Assembly (NCBI RefSeq): GCF_000576425.1
Contig: NZ_KK070001.1
Coordinates: 1-64,000 of the forward strand
Direction: 5' to 3'
From: Brachybacterium phenoliresistens
GTDB taxonomy: Bacteria; Actinomycetota; Actinomycetes; Actinomycetales; Dermabacteraceae
Length of the DNA stretch: 64,000 nucleotides
The translations under genes were made by a program, and so were the position numbers. The notes beneath the pieces were generated by a model. It ran no database searches, was not told the DNA's origin, and was given only the letters and a program-made list of their open reading frames with translations. Of the stretch, positions 16,253-24,697 are shown one piece after another; the stretch's first letter is position 1; each line of letters starts with the position of its first letter.

Positions 16253-16281
16253 AGTATCTCTCCGACATCGGCCGATGTCAT
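16253..16281 (-). promoter_or_regulatory. doxX promoter with a 16-base palindrome
   Basis: On the minus strand: -35 ATGACA (16276-16281), 17-base spacer, -10 GATACT (16253-16258). The perfect palindrome GACATCGG-CCGATGTC (16264-16279) overlaps the -35 and spacer, an arrangement expected for a TetR- or MarR-type repressor. No such regulator is adjacent. Confidence 0.65.
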
Positions 16282-16425
16282 GCGAACGCGCAGGTCGATT
16301 CGTCCGAGGCTCGCCACGGGGCGTCCCGGGACCGCGGCCTGCACCCTGGCCGGCCGATCCCGCGGGGTCTCAGCGCGAGGGGCGGTCGCTCCGGCGGGCA
16401 CGGGGCATCGGGTAGGGTGCCGGGC

Positions 16426-16506
16426 GTGACACGGGGTGCCGCCACGCGCGGCTGAGAACATACCCGTCGAACCTGATCCAGTTCACGCTGGCGGAGGGAT
16501 TGTCGC
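16426..16506 (+). promoter_or_regulatory. TPP riboswitch (THI element)
   Basis: The conserved thiamine-pyrophosphate aptamer is present in order: ACGGGGTGCC (16431-16440), GGCTGAGAACATACCC (16450-16465), GAACCTGATC (16469-16478), AGTTCACGCTGG (16480-16491) and GCGGAGGGAT (16491-16500). The closing stem P1 is GTGAC (16426-16430) with GTCGC (16502-16506), using one G-U pair. TPP riboswitches repress genes when thiamine pyrophosphate is plentiful. This one lies 89 bases before the SDR start and should control the SDR and monooxygenase together. Confidence 0.95.
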
Positions 16507-16567
16507 AGCGGCCGCGCGCCGGATGCCCCGGGTGATCGGCGCATCCGTGCAGGTCACGCTCGGGGGT

Positions 16568-16589
16568 GCCTCTCGCCGAATCGAGAGGC
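16568..16589 (+). promoter_or_regulatory. Ribosome-site sequestering hairpin downstream of the TPP aptamer
   Basis: A perfect 8-bp hairpin, GCCTCTCG (16568-16575), loop CCGAAT, CGAGAGGC (16582-16589). The 3' arm contains the purine-rich ribosome-binding site GAGAGG, six bases before the ATG at 16595. The 5' arm and loop (CCTCTCGCC, 16569-16577) can instead pair with GGCGGAGG (16490-16497) inside the aptamer core, leaving one bulged U. This is the expected form of a translational off switch. Confidence 0.65.
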
Positions 16590-16594
16590 AGACG

Positions 16595-17470
16595 ATGACC
16601 GATCCCGTCCCCGCAGCCCAGCCCGATCCCACCGCGCAGCCCGATCCGACGGCCCAGCCCGATGCGGCTCCCCGCGGCTCCGCGGCACCTCCCGCGCCCT
16701 CCTCCGCCCCTGCGCTCTCCGAGCAGGTCGTCGTGGTCACCGGCGGCGCCCGGGGCCTGGGCCGTGCGATCACCGAGGCGTTCCTGCGCGAGGGAGCCCG
16801 GGTGGTGATCGACCATCTGCGCAGCGCCGACGCCGCCCGCGAGATCGCCGCCGCGCACGAGGGGCGGGCCCTCGCCGTGCGGGCCGACGTCCGCGACCGC
16901 GCGGCGCTGGACGCCCTGTTCGCCGAGGCCGAGGACCACTTCGGAGCGCCGGTGAGCACCGTCGTCTCCAACGCCCTGACCGACTTCGCCTTCGACGGCG
17001 ATGCCCGCCCGAAGGCCGCGGAGATCGGCTACGAGGCCTTCGCCGCCCAGTTCGCCGGATCCGTCCAGGGCACCGTCAACCTGGTCCAGGCCGCCCTGCC
17101 CCACTTCGACCGCGCCGGTTCCGGGCGGGTCGTCACCATCGGCACGAACCTGTTCCAGAACCCCGTGGTCCCCTACCACGACTACACCGCGGCGAAGGCG
17201 GCCCTGCTGTCCCTGACCAGGACCTTCGCCGCAGATCTGGGCCCGCGCGGGGTGCGGGTGAACATGCTCAGCGGCGGCCTGCTGCGCACCACCGACGCGA
17301 GCGCCGCGACGCCCGAGGCGGTGTTCGACGCGATCGCGGCGAGCACCCCGCTGGGGTCGGTGACCACCCCCGAGGAGTTCGCCGACGCCGTGCTGCTGCT
17401 GGCCTCGCCGCTCTCCCGGGCGATCACCGGCCAGAACCTCGTCGTCGACGGCGGGCTGGTGAAGGACTGA
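16595..17470 (+). CDS. SDR family oxidoreductase under TPP riboswitch control
   Basis: A 291-residue short-chain dehydrogenase. After a low-complexity N-terminal tail (residues 5-40, Pro/Asp/Ala repeats) comes the nucleotide site TGGARGLG (49-56). The catalytic Tyr197 and Lys201 lie in YTAAK, and the C-terminal VVDGGLVKD is typical. Two departures from classical SDRs: the NNAG motif reads SNAL (125-128), and the usual catalytic Ser position holds Thr184. The ATG at 16595 follows the sequestered ribosome-binding site, and upstream in-frame codons would translate the riboswitch. It overlaps the monooxygenase gene by one base. Annotation as a 3-oxoacyl-ACP reductase would be misleading; the context points to thiamine-related chemistry. 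Confidence 0.85.
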   Translation: MTDPVPAAQPDPTAQPDPTAQPDAAPRGSAAPPAPSSAPALSEQVVVVTGGARGLGRAITEAFLREGARVVIDHLRSADAAREIAAAHEGRALAVRADVRDRAALDALFAEAEDHFGAPVSTVVSNALTDFAFDGDARPKAAEIGYEAFAAQFAGSVQGTVNLVQAALPHFDRAGSGRVVTIGTNLFQNPVVPYHDYTAAKAALLSLTRTFAADLGPRGVRVNMLSGGLLRTTDASAATPEAVFDAIAASTPLGSVTTPEEFADAVLLLASPLSRAITGQNLVVDGGLVKD

Positions 17471-18780
17471 TGACGGCCGCACCGCGCCCCATCCACCTGA
17501 ACCTGTTCGCCCACGCCTGCGGCCACCACTCGGCGGCCTGGCGGCGGCCCGGCTCCGATGTGGCGCGGCTGGGCGACATCGGCCGATGGGAGGAGCTGGC
17601 GCGCCTCGCCGAGCGCGGGACGCTGGACGCGCTGTTCCTCGCGGACGGGCAGTCCGCGGGCGTCCCCGGGATCGCCGGCGGGCCGCGCTGGTTCTTCGAG
17701 CCGATCACCGCGCTCACCGCGATGGCCCGGGCGACCACGCACCTGGGCCTGGTCACGACGATCTCGAGCACCTTCTGGCAGCCGTTCCACGCGGCGCGCA
17801 TGCTCGCGAGCCTGGACCACATCAGCGGCGGCCGCGCCGGGATCAACGTCGTCACCTCGATGACCGACGAGGAGGCCCGCAACCACGGCATGGACGCGCT
17901 GCCGCCGCATGCCGAGCGCTACGCGCGGGCCGATGAGTTCATCGAGGCGATCACCGCCCTGTGGGACTCGTTCCCGGCCGAGGCGATCCTGCCCGACGGC
18001 GGCGCCACGGTCTACGCGGACGTCGAGCGGATCCGACCCATCGACCATCGGGGCGAGAGCTTCCGGGTCGCCGGGCCGCTGAGCATCCCCTCCCCGCCGC
18101 AGGGCCGGCCGGTGCTGTTCCAGGCCGGCAGCTCGGAGCCCGGGCGCGATCTCGCCGCCCGCCATGCCGAGGGGATCTATGCCGTGGCCTGGGACATCCC
18201 CATGGCGACGGAGTACCGCGCCGACATCCGCGCGCGGGCCCGGGCGCAGGGCCGGGACCCGGATTCGATCGTCGTCATGCCGGGGCTGGTCACCTACATC
18301 GGCCGCACCGAGCAGGAGGCGCGGGAGAAGAAGGCGGCGCTGGATGCGCTGCTGCCGGCGCGGGAGTCCCTCGCCCAGCTGTCCTTCTTCATCGGCCAGG
18401 ACGCGAGCGCCTGGGAGCTGGATGCCCCCGTGCCGGAGCTGCCGCCGCTGGAGGAGTTCACCGGTCCGCAGGGCCGGTATGCCACGGTGCTGCGGATCCT
18501 CGAGTCCGCCCCGGCCCGGCCGACGGTCCGGGAGCTGCTGGGGCTGCTCGCCGCCGGCGGCGGGCACGCGACGATGATCGGCACCGCGGAGCAGGTCGCC
18601 GACCAGATCATCGCGTGGGTCGACGCGGGCGCGGCCGATGGCTTCAACCTCATGCCCCCGACCCTGCCGGAGAGCCTTGAGGACGTGATCGACCAGGTCA
18701 TCCCCATCCTCCGGGAGCGGGGCCGGTTCCGGCGGGAGTACGCGGCGACGACTCTGCGCGGCCATCTCTCCCCGGGATAG
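17470..18780 (+). CDS. FMN-dependent monooxygenase, NtaA/SnaA/DszA (LLM) type
   Basis: A 436-residue flavin monooxygenase of the bacterial-luciferase-like superfamily, NtaA/DszA branch. The opening MTAAPRPIHLNLFAHACGHHSAAWRRP, then LFLADGQ, GRAGINVVTS and VLFQAGSSEPGRDLAARHAEGIY, are family hallmarks. It should use FMNH2 supplied by a separate reductase; a flavin reductase-like gene lies at 37494, but any link is inference. Its ATG is embedded in the SDR stop (TGATG), so the two are translated together under the TPP riboswitch. Relatives oxidise N- or S-containing small molecules, which would fit a thiazole or thiamine breakdown product. The substrate is unknown. Confidence 0.9.
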   Translation: MTAAPRPIHLNLFAHACGHHSAAWRRPGSDVARLGDIGRWEELARLAERGTLDALFLADGQSAGVPGIAGGPRWFFEPITALTAMARATTHLGLVTTISSTFWQPFHAARMLASLDHISGGRAGINVVTSMTDEEARNHGMDALPPHAERYARADEFIEAITALWDSFPAEAILPDGGATVYADVERIRPIDHRGESFRVAGPLSIPSPPQGRPVLFQAGSSEPGRDLAARHAEGIYAVAWDIPMATEYRADIRARARAQGRDPDSIVVMPGLVTYIGRTEQEAREKKAALDALLPARESLAQLSFFIGQDASAWELDAPVPELPPLEEFTGPQGRYATVLRILESAPARPTVRELLGLLAAGGGHATMIGTAEQVADQIIAWVDAGAADGFNLMPPTLPESLEDVIDQVIPILRERGRFRREYAATTLRGHLSPG

Positions 18781-18926
18781 GGACCTCGCGGCGCGGGCAG
18801 CGGGGAGCGCTCCGCTCCTCCTCCCCAGGGCACGTTCGTCCCCATCGTCGGGGTGCCTGTGGCGCGGCCGCGACACGCCGCGGAGGATGAGGGGAGAACG
18901 TCTCTTCGCGGAGTAGAGTCGTTCTA

Positions 18927-18942
18927 TCGAACAGGTGTTCGA
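18927..18942 (+). promoter_or_regulatory. LexA (SOS) box
   Basis: TCGAACAGGTGTTCGA is a perfect 16-base palindromic match to the actinobacterial/Gram-positive LexA consensus GAAC-N4-GTTC with extended TC/GA ends. It lies 60 bases before the DUF222/HNH start, in the expected promoter region. Confidence 0.88.
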
Positions 18943-19002
18943 TGCGAGGTGCAGGGGCGCACGATCATCCCGCTCGCGCGATGAGCCGGGGAGGAGGGGA
19001 CG

Positions 19003-20514
19003 ATGAGCCACGGAATGCCGTCGGACGAGGAGATCCGCCGCGCCATCGAGCAGCATGTCCCCCGCCGCTTCCGGGTCGCCGCGCCGCGACGGCGCGTCAC
19101 CCGCACCGACCTCCCCGCGCGCGCCGAGGAGAGCGGGGACGTCGAGCTCGGCTCCCTGCTCCAGGATCTCTGGGATGCGGAGGCTCGCGCCTCGCAGCTG
19201 CACGCGCAGCGCACGCGGGTCCTCGCCGCCCTCGCCGTCGACCCGGGCGAGGGCGACGATGCGCGCCTGGAGCTCGAGCTGAACGCCGACCGCGCCGCGC
19301 TCGCCCTCCAGGTCACGCGCCAGGTCGCGCTGCGGCGCATCCTCGACGCCCGCATGGCCGTGCGCTCCCTCCCCCGCAGCCTCGAGCGGCTCGCCGCCGG
19401 GCGCATGCCCGTGGACCGGTTCACCCGCCTCCTCCGCAGCACCCGCGCGCTGCGCGATGCGCACCGCCGGATCATCGACCAGCTCGTCGAGGACTGGGGC
19501 GAGGGGCTCACCGCGGACACCTTCGAGCGCCGGCTGCGCCAGCTGGTGGCCTGGATGACCGACCGGATGGACCGGGCCGAGGGGCCGCGCGAGCCCCGGC
19601 GCGGCATCGAGGTCCTCCCCCCGGCGGAGGACGGCACCGCCTGCCTGCAGGTCTTCGGCCCCGCCCCGGAGATCCTCGACCTCGGCCGGCGCCTCGACGC
19701 CGCCGCCCGCGCGGTCCAGGACGTCCAGCGGCGGGCGCTGGCCGCGGGGACAGACGTCCCCCTGGACCCGGACGGTTCCGCCGCGGGCCGCGGTCGGCCG
19801 CTGCCGCTGACCCTGATCGGCTATCAGCTGCTGCGCACCGCGAGCTTCGACACCGAGGGCGTCGAGGTGCCGCGGCCGCGCTTCCGCATGAACATCACGG
19901 TCCCGGCGATGACACTGCTCGGCGTGAGCGACGCCCCCGGGCTCCTCGACGGCATCACGCCGATCCCGGCGGACATGGCCCGCGAGCTCGCCGGCGGCTG
20001 CGACGTGTGGCATCGGGTGCTGACGGACCCGTCCACCGGCGCGTACCTCCCCCTCGCCACGGACACGTACCGCCCGTCGGCGGGGCTGCTGGAGCACCTG
20101 CGCCAGCGGGGTCCCACCTGCGCCGTGCCCAGCTGCACGCGCAGCGTGTGCACCGCCTCCGAGAACGACCACATCCGCGAGTACGACCCCGCGCACCCCG
20201 AGCTGGGCGGCCCGACCAGCAGCGAGAACTGCCATCTGCTGTGCTGGATGCACCATCGGATGAAGACCCTCGGGATGCTCGACCCGGTCCGGCTCGGACC
20301 CGCCCCCGGGGCGGGGCCTGCGGGCGTCTCCCCCGGCCGCACCCGCTGGCGGATCGGCGCCGCGGGCGAACGGTGCACCGCCCTGGACGATGTCGACCTC
20401 ATGACCCCGGCGGTCGTCGCCGAGTTCGAGGAGCTGTGGGAGGCGCATCAGGAGCGGGAGCGACGGCGGCTCCATCCCCCGAGGCCCGATCCGGGACCTC
20501 CCCCGCCGTTCTGA
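19003..20514 (+). CDS. DUF222 and HNH endonuclease domain protein (13E12 type), SOS controlled
   Basis: A 503-residue protein with an N-terminal DUF222-type helical domain (about 1-330) and a C-terminal HNH nuclease motif. The cysteine pair CAVPSCTR, then NDHIREY, SSENCHLLCWMHHRMK supply the zinc-like and catalytic His/Asn residues. Such genes are multicopy in many actinobacteria; their role is not established. The ATG at 19003 has GAGGAGGGG before it. A perfect LexA box precedes it, so it should be induced by DNA damage. It is convergent with the GntR gene, and nothing around it (no repeats, no recombinase) suggests a mobile element. Confidence 0.92.
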   Translation: MSHGMPSDEEIRRAIEQHVPRRFRVAAPRRRVTRTDLPARAEESGDVELGSLLQDLWDAEARASQLHAQRTRVLAALAVDPGEGDDARLELELNADRAALALQVTRQVALRRILDARMAVRSLPRSLERLAAGRMPVDRFTRLLRSTRALRDAHRRIIDQLVEDWGEGLTADTFERRLRQLVAWMTDRMDRAEGPREPRRGIEVLPPAEDGTACLQVFGPAPEILDLGRRLDAAARAVQDVQRRALAAGTDVPLDPDGSAAGRGRPLPLTLIGYQLLRTASFDTEGVEVPRPRFRMNITVPAMTLLGVSDAPGLLDGITPIPADMARELAGGCDVWHRVLTDPSTGAYLPLATDTYRPSAGLLEHLRQRGPTCAVPSCTRSVCTASENDHIREYDPAHPELGGPTSSENCHLLCWMHHRMKTLGMLDPVRLGPAPGAGPAGVSPGRTRWRIGAAGERCTALDDVDLMTPAVVAEFEELWEAHQERERRRLHPPRPDPGPPPPF

Positions 20515-20543
20515 CGAGCCGAACCCCTCAGCCGAAGGCAGCC

Positions 20544-21281
20544 TCAGTCGGCGGAATTCTCAGCCGGAGGTGCCCCCGTCGACGCCGGCTGCGCGTCCTC
20601 CGGCCCGGTGCGCTCCACGATCTCCCGCATCGCCGCGGCCGCCGCCGCGGGGTTCCCGGCGGCGATCGCCCGGCACACCTCGCCGTGCAGGGCGACGTCC
20701 CGGGCATCGGGGGCGAGGTGGGCGCGCTCGAGCAGGGCCCGGTCCCGCAGCCCCTCCTCGATCACCCGGCGCAGCCGCACGAACATCGCGCTCCCGGACA
20801 GCGCGAGGACGGCGGCGTGGAGCTCGGCATCGGCCGCGAGGAAGGCCTCGGGATCGTCCGCCTGCGCCAGCGCCTCGCCGGCGCGGGCAAGCCGCTCGCA
20901 CTGATCGGGAACGGCGTGACCAGCGGCGACGGTGCGGGCGGCGGCGGCTGCGGCCTCCGGTTCGACGGCGCGCCGCAGGGAACGCAGCTCGTCGATCTGG
21001 GCGCGGCGCCCCTCCTCGCCCAGCGCCAGGCGCCAGCGGATCACCCACGGGTCCAGGGTGTCCCAGTGCTCGGCCCCGCGCACGCGCAGACCCACGCGGC
21101 GCCCGGCGCTGAGCATGCCCAGGGACCCGAGCACCCGAGTGACCTCGCGGACCACGCTGCGGGAGGCCCCGGTGCGCGCGACCAGGCCCTCGACCGTGTC
21201 GGCGTGGCCGGCCGGCAGCTCCCCCGCGACGATCGCGCGGCCCAGCTGGTCCAGCGCCCGCTCGAAGGCGGAGGTGCTCAC
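20544..21281 (-). CDS. GntR/FadR-family transcriptional regulator
   Basis: A 245-residue regulator. The N-terminal winged helix includes VEGLVARTGASRSVVREVTRVLGSLGML and the FCD ligand domain (about 90-230) has the helical pattern with FLAADAELHAAVLALSGSAMF and ALHGEVCRAIAAGNPAAAAAAMREIV, the histidines being the usual metal/ligand residues. The GTG start at 21281 overlaps the SDR stop (GTGA), so the pair is cotranscribed. FadR-type regulators with SDRs commonly control sugar-acid or sugar-alcohol use, so the AT-rich site between the two SDR genes is its likely target. Confidence 0.88.
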   Translation of the reverse strand: MSTSAFERALDQLGRAIVAGELPAGHADTVEGLVARTGASRSVVREVTRVLGSLGMLSAGRRVGLRVRGAEHWDTLDPWVIRWRLALGEEGRRAQIDELRSLRRAVEPEAAAAAARTVAAGHAVPDQCERLARAGEALAQADDPEAFLAADAELHAAVLALSGSAMFVRLRRVIEEGLRDRALLERAHLAPDARDVALHGEVCRAIAAGNPAAAAAAMREIVERTGPEDAQPASTGAPPAENSAD

Positions 21282-22006
21282 GCCTGGGAGACCGGCGAGA
21301 TGACCAGCTCGTCGACGCGCACGTGCGCGGGCGCATCGAGCACGAAGCCGATCGCGCGGCCGATGTCCTCCGGGCTCAGCATCACCGCGCGCGCGGCCTC
21401 GCCGGGGACCTCGGGGCGCTGCTCGAGGAAGTCGGTGGCGACGTCGCCGGGGCACAGGTGGCAGGCGCGCACGCCGTGGGCGGCCTCCTGCTGGTTCAGG
21501 GTGCGCACCAGGGAGCCGAGCGCCGTCTTCGAGGCGGAGTAGGCGACCCCGGCTCCCGGCTGGAAGGACCAGCCCGCATAGGAGGAGACGACGACGGCCA
21601 CACCCCCGCTCGTGCGCAGGTGCGGCAGCGCGGCGTCCAGGGTGCTCGCGGTCGCGGTGAGGTTGGTGGCGAGGATCGCGTCGAACTCGCCGAGGTCCTG
21701 GTCGTCCCATCGGCGCCGCGGAGCGTTGAGCCCGGCGGAGACGACCACGCCGTCGATGCCGCCGCAGCGCTCGGCGATGCCCTGCGCCGCCGCGCGGACA
21801 GCGGCGCGGTCCTGGACGTCGAGCACCAGCGCGGAGGCCACGCCGCCGGCGGCCTCGACCTGCGCGACCGTCTGCTCGAGGGCGTCCCGGCGGCGGCCGC
21901 TGACCACGATGCGCCAGCCCGTCGAGGCCGCGGCGAGCGCCGCCGCGCGTCCCATCCCGCTGCCACCGCCGGTGATCCAGAGGGTTCCGCGCGCGTCCTG
22001 TGCCAT
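21278..22006 (-). CDS. SDR family oxidoreductase
   Basis: A 242-residue short-chain dehydrogenase. TGGGSGMGR is the nucleotide-binding loop, VVSAGL replaces the NNAG motif, and VVSSYAGWSFQPGAGVAYSASK carries the catalytic Ser, Tyr and Lys. The C-terminus (VRVDELVISP) resembles the clustered-type SDRs lacking the usual GG end. The ATG at 22006 is chosen because AGGAGA precedes it; the frame extends further upstream without support. It is divergent from another SDR at 22111 and translationally coupled to the GntR regulator. The substrate is unknown. Confidence 0.88.
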   Translation of the reverse strand: MAQDARGTLWITGGGSGMGRAAALAAASTGWRIVVSGRRRDALEQTVAQVEAAGGVASALVLDVQDRAAVRAAAQGIAERCGGIDGVVVSAGLNAPRRRWDDQDLGEFDAILATNLTATASTLDAALPHLRTSGGVAVVVSSYAGWSFQPGAGVAYSASKTALGSLVRTLNQQEAAHGVRACHLCPGDVATDFLEQRPEVPGEAARAVMLSPEDIGRAIGFVLDAPAHVRVDELVISPVSQA

Positions 22007-22052
22007 GCCGTCTCCTGCCGTCCCGCCGCCCGCTGGTCGGACGGCCCACAGC

Positions 22053-22067
22053 AATAGTATGTTTATT
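22053..22067. promoter_or_regulatory. AT-rich candidate GntR operator/promoter
   Basis: AATAGTATGTTTATT stands out in a very GC-rich 104-base spacer between two divergent SDR genes. The outer AATA/TATT form an inverted repeat, and TAGTAT could serve as a -10 toward the plus-strand gene. It is the best candidate site for the adjacent FadR-type regulator. Confidence 0.45.
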
Positions 22068-22110
22068 CCGGTGCCCGGCGTCGAGCGCACGCCGCACCGG
22101 GGAGTGGACA

Positions 22111-22890
22111 GTGGAGCTGGATCTGCGGAACAAGGTCGTCATGGTCACGGGCGCGGCGCGCGGCATCGGCGCGGTGATCGCGCACCGCTTCGCCCAGGAG
22201 GGCGCCCGGGTGGTCGCCCTCGACCTGGCGTTCCCCGAGGGCGACCCGGCGGAGGCTGAGGCTGCGGGCGAGCCCGCCATCGGCCGCGTGACCTGCGACG
22301 TCGCCGATCCCGCCTCGGTGGAGGCGGCGGTGGCGGAGGTCGTGCGCCGTCACGGCACGATCGACGTGCTCATCAACAACGCGGGCATCAACGTCGAGGG
22401 GACCGTCGCCGATCTCGACTGGCAGCGCTGGCGCACCTGCTTCGACGTGAACGTGGGCGGCGTCTTCCTCATGAGCCGGGCGGTCGCGCCGGTGATGCAG
22501 GAGGCCGGCCGCGGGCGGATCATCAACGCCGCCTCCTTCGCGGCGATCATCCCGAGCGTCGGCAGCGCCGCCTACGCGGCCTCGAAGGCCGCGGTCGTCC
22601 AGCTCACCCGGGTCCTGGCCTCGGAGCTGGGACCGTGGGACATCACCGTGAACGCCTACGCGCCGGGCATGGTCCCCACCGCCATGAACGGCTTCGCCGA
22701 CATGCCGCAGGAGGCGCAGGACCGCCTGCTGGACACCCTCTCGCTGCGCCGCTGGGAGAGCCCGGACGACGTCGCCGACCTGCTGGTGTTCCTCGCCAGC
22801 GACGCCGCCTCGTACATCACCGGCACCCTCGTGGACGTCTCCGGCGGCAAGCTCGCCACGCAGATCCCCTCCCGCGCCCACGGGCGCTGA
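22111..22890 (+). CDS. SDR family oxidoreductase (glucose/ribitol dehydrogenase-like)
   Basis: A 259-residue classical SDR. VTGAARGIG is the cofactor loop, LINNAGIN the NNAG motif, and AASFAAIIPSVGSAAYAASK holds Ser, Tyr and Lys. SLRRWESPDDVADLLVFLASDAASYITGTLVDVSGG is the usual C-terminal half. The Asp at the end of beta-2 (VALDLAF) suggests NAD rather than NADP. The GTG at 22111 has GGGGAG six bases before it; an upstream frame opening is unsupported. It is transcribed away from the SDR-GntR pair and probably belongs to the same regulon. It ends 7 bases before the convergent LysR gene. Confidence 0.9.
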   Translation: MELDLRNKVVMVTGAARGIGAVIAHRFAQEGARVVALDLAFPEGDPAEAEAAGEPAIGRVTCDVADPASVEAAVAEVVRRHGTIDVLINNAGINVEGTVADLDWQRWRTCFDVNVGGVFLMSRAVAPVMQEAGRGRIINAASFAAIIPSVGSAAYAASKAAVVQLTRVLASELGPWDITVNAYAPGMVPTAMNGFADMPQEAQDRLLDTLSLRRWESPDDVADLLVFLASDAASYITGTLVDVSGGKLATQIPSRAHGR

Positions 22891-22897
22891 GAGGCGC

Positions 22898-23785
22898 TCA
22901 GGCCACGGCGGCCGGCGTGAGCAGCTCGAGCAGCAGCACCGCCGGGACATCGGCCGTGTCCTTGAGCGGGCTGATCGCGCTGACCAGCCAGTCCGGGGTG
23001 GTGGTGCCGGGCAGCGAGATCGTGCGCAGCGTCGCGGCCTGCGGCTTCGCGGCGACGTGCTGGGGCACGATGGCGATCCCGAGGCCGCGGCGCACCAGGT
23101 CCAGCAGCGTGTGCACGTCGTTGACGCTGCAGCGGACGCTGCGGCGCACCCCGTGGGCGGCGAGCAGCTCGTCGTTCATCGTCCGCACGCCCCAGGAGGC
23201 GCTGAAGTCGACGAAGTCCTCGCCGTCGAGCATGTCCCAGCGCAGCGAGGACCGGGCGGCGAGCGGGTGGTCCGGCGGGGTCACGAGCACGAGGGGCTCC
23301 TCGCCCAGCGGGGTCTGCCGCAGGGAGCCGAGGTGCCGGGTGGTCGCGACGAAGGCGACGTCCAGCCGCCCGGCCCGCACCGCTTCGACCAGCTCGTGGG
23401 AGCCGGACTGCGCGAACTCGGTGGCGATGCGCGGGTAGCGGCGATGGAACTGCTCGAGCAGCGCGGAGACGTCCACCAGGCCCAGGCACTGCTCGGCGCC
23501 CACCCGCAGCGAGCCGCTGACGGTGCGGCTGACGCGGACCACGGCGTCGCGGGCGCGGGCGGCCTCGTCGAGCATCGCCCGGGCGTGCGGGATCAGCGCG
23601 TTGCCGGCGGCCGTGGGCTCCACGCGGCGCGTGGTGCGGTCGAACAGGGGCGTGCCCAGCTCGAGCTCGAGGCTGCGGATCGCGCTGCTGAGCCCGGACT
23701 GCGAGATCCCCGCGAGGTCCGCGGCGCGCGTGAAGTGCCGCTCGTCCGCGAGCGCCACCACGTACTCCATCTGTCGAAGCTCCAC
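22898..23785 (-). CDS. LysR-family transcriptional regulator
   Basis: A 295-residue LysR regulator. The N-terminal helix-turn-helix is MELRQMEYVVALADERHFTRAADLAGISQSGLSSAIRSLELELGTPLFDR, followed by the type-2 periplasmic-binding-like effector domain. It is divergent from two aldo/keto reductase genes. The 75-base spacer contains CTT-N7-AAG (23829-23841), a typical LysR-type contact, lying on the reductase promoter. The probable role is sensing a carbonyl substrate or redox state and controlling the reductases. Confidence 0.92.
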   Translation of the reverse strand: MELRQMEYVVALADERHFTRAADLAGISQSGLSSAIRSLELELGTPLFDRTTRRVEPTAAGNALIPHARAMLDEAARARDAVVRVSRTVSGSLRVGAEQCLGLVDVSALLEQFHRRYPRIATEFAQSGSHELVEAVRAGRLDVAFVATTRHLGSLRQTPLGEEPLVLVTPPDHPLAARSSLRWDMLDGEDFVDFSASWGVRTMNDELLAAHGVRRSVRCSVNDVHTLLDLVRRGLGIAIVPQHVAAKPQAATLRTISLPGTTTPDWLVSAISPLKDTADVPAVLLLELLTPAAVA

Positions 23786-23788
23786 TGA

Positions 23789-24696
<908 letters not shown>

Positions 24697-24697
<1 letters not shown>

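Noticed and set aside
16436..16594. N-terminal extension of the SDR into the riboswitch
   Set aside because: It would translate the TPP aptamer; the ATG at 16595 has a properly placed ribosome-binding site.
19003..20514. HNH gene as a homing endonuclease or part of a mobile element
   Set aside because: No intron, inverted repeats, integrase or transposase; the DUF222 domain and LexA box fit a resident gene.
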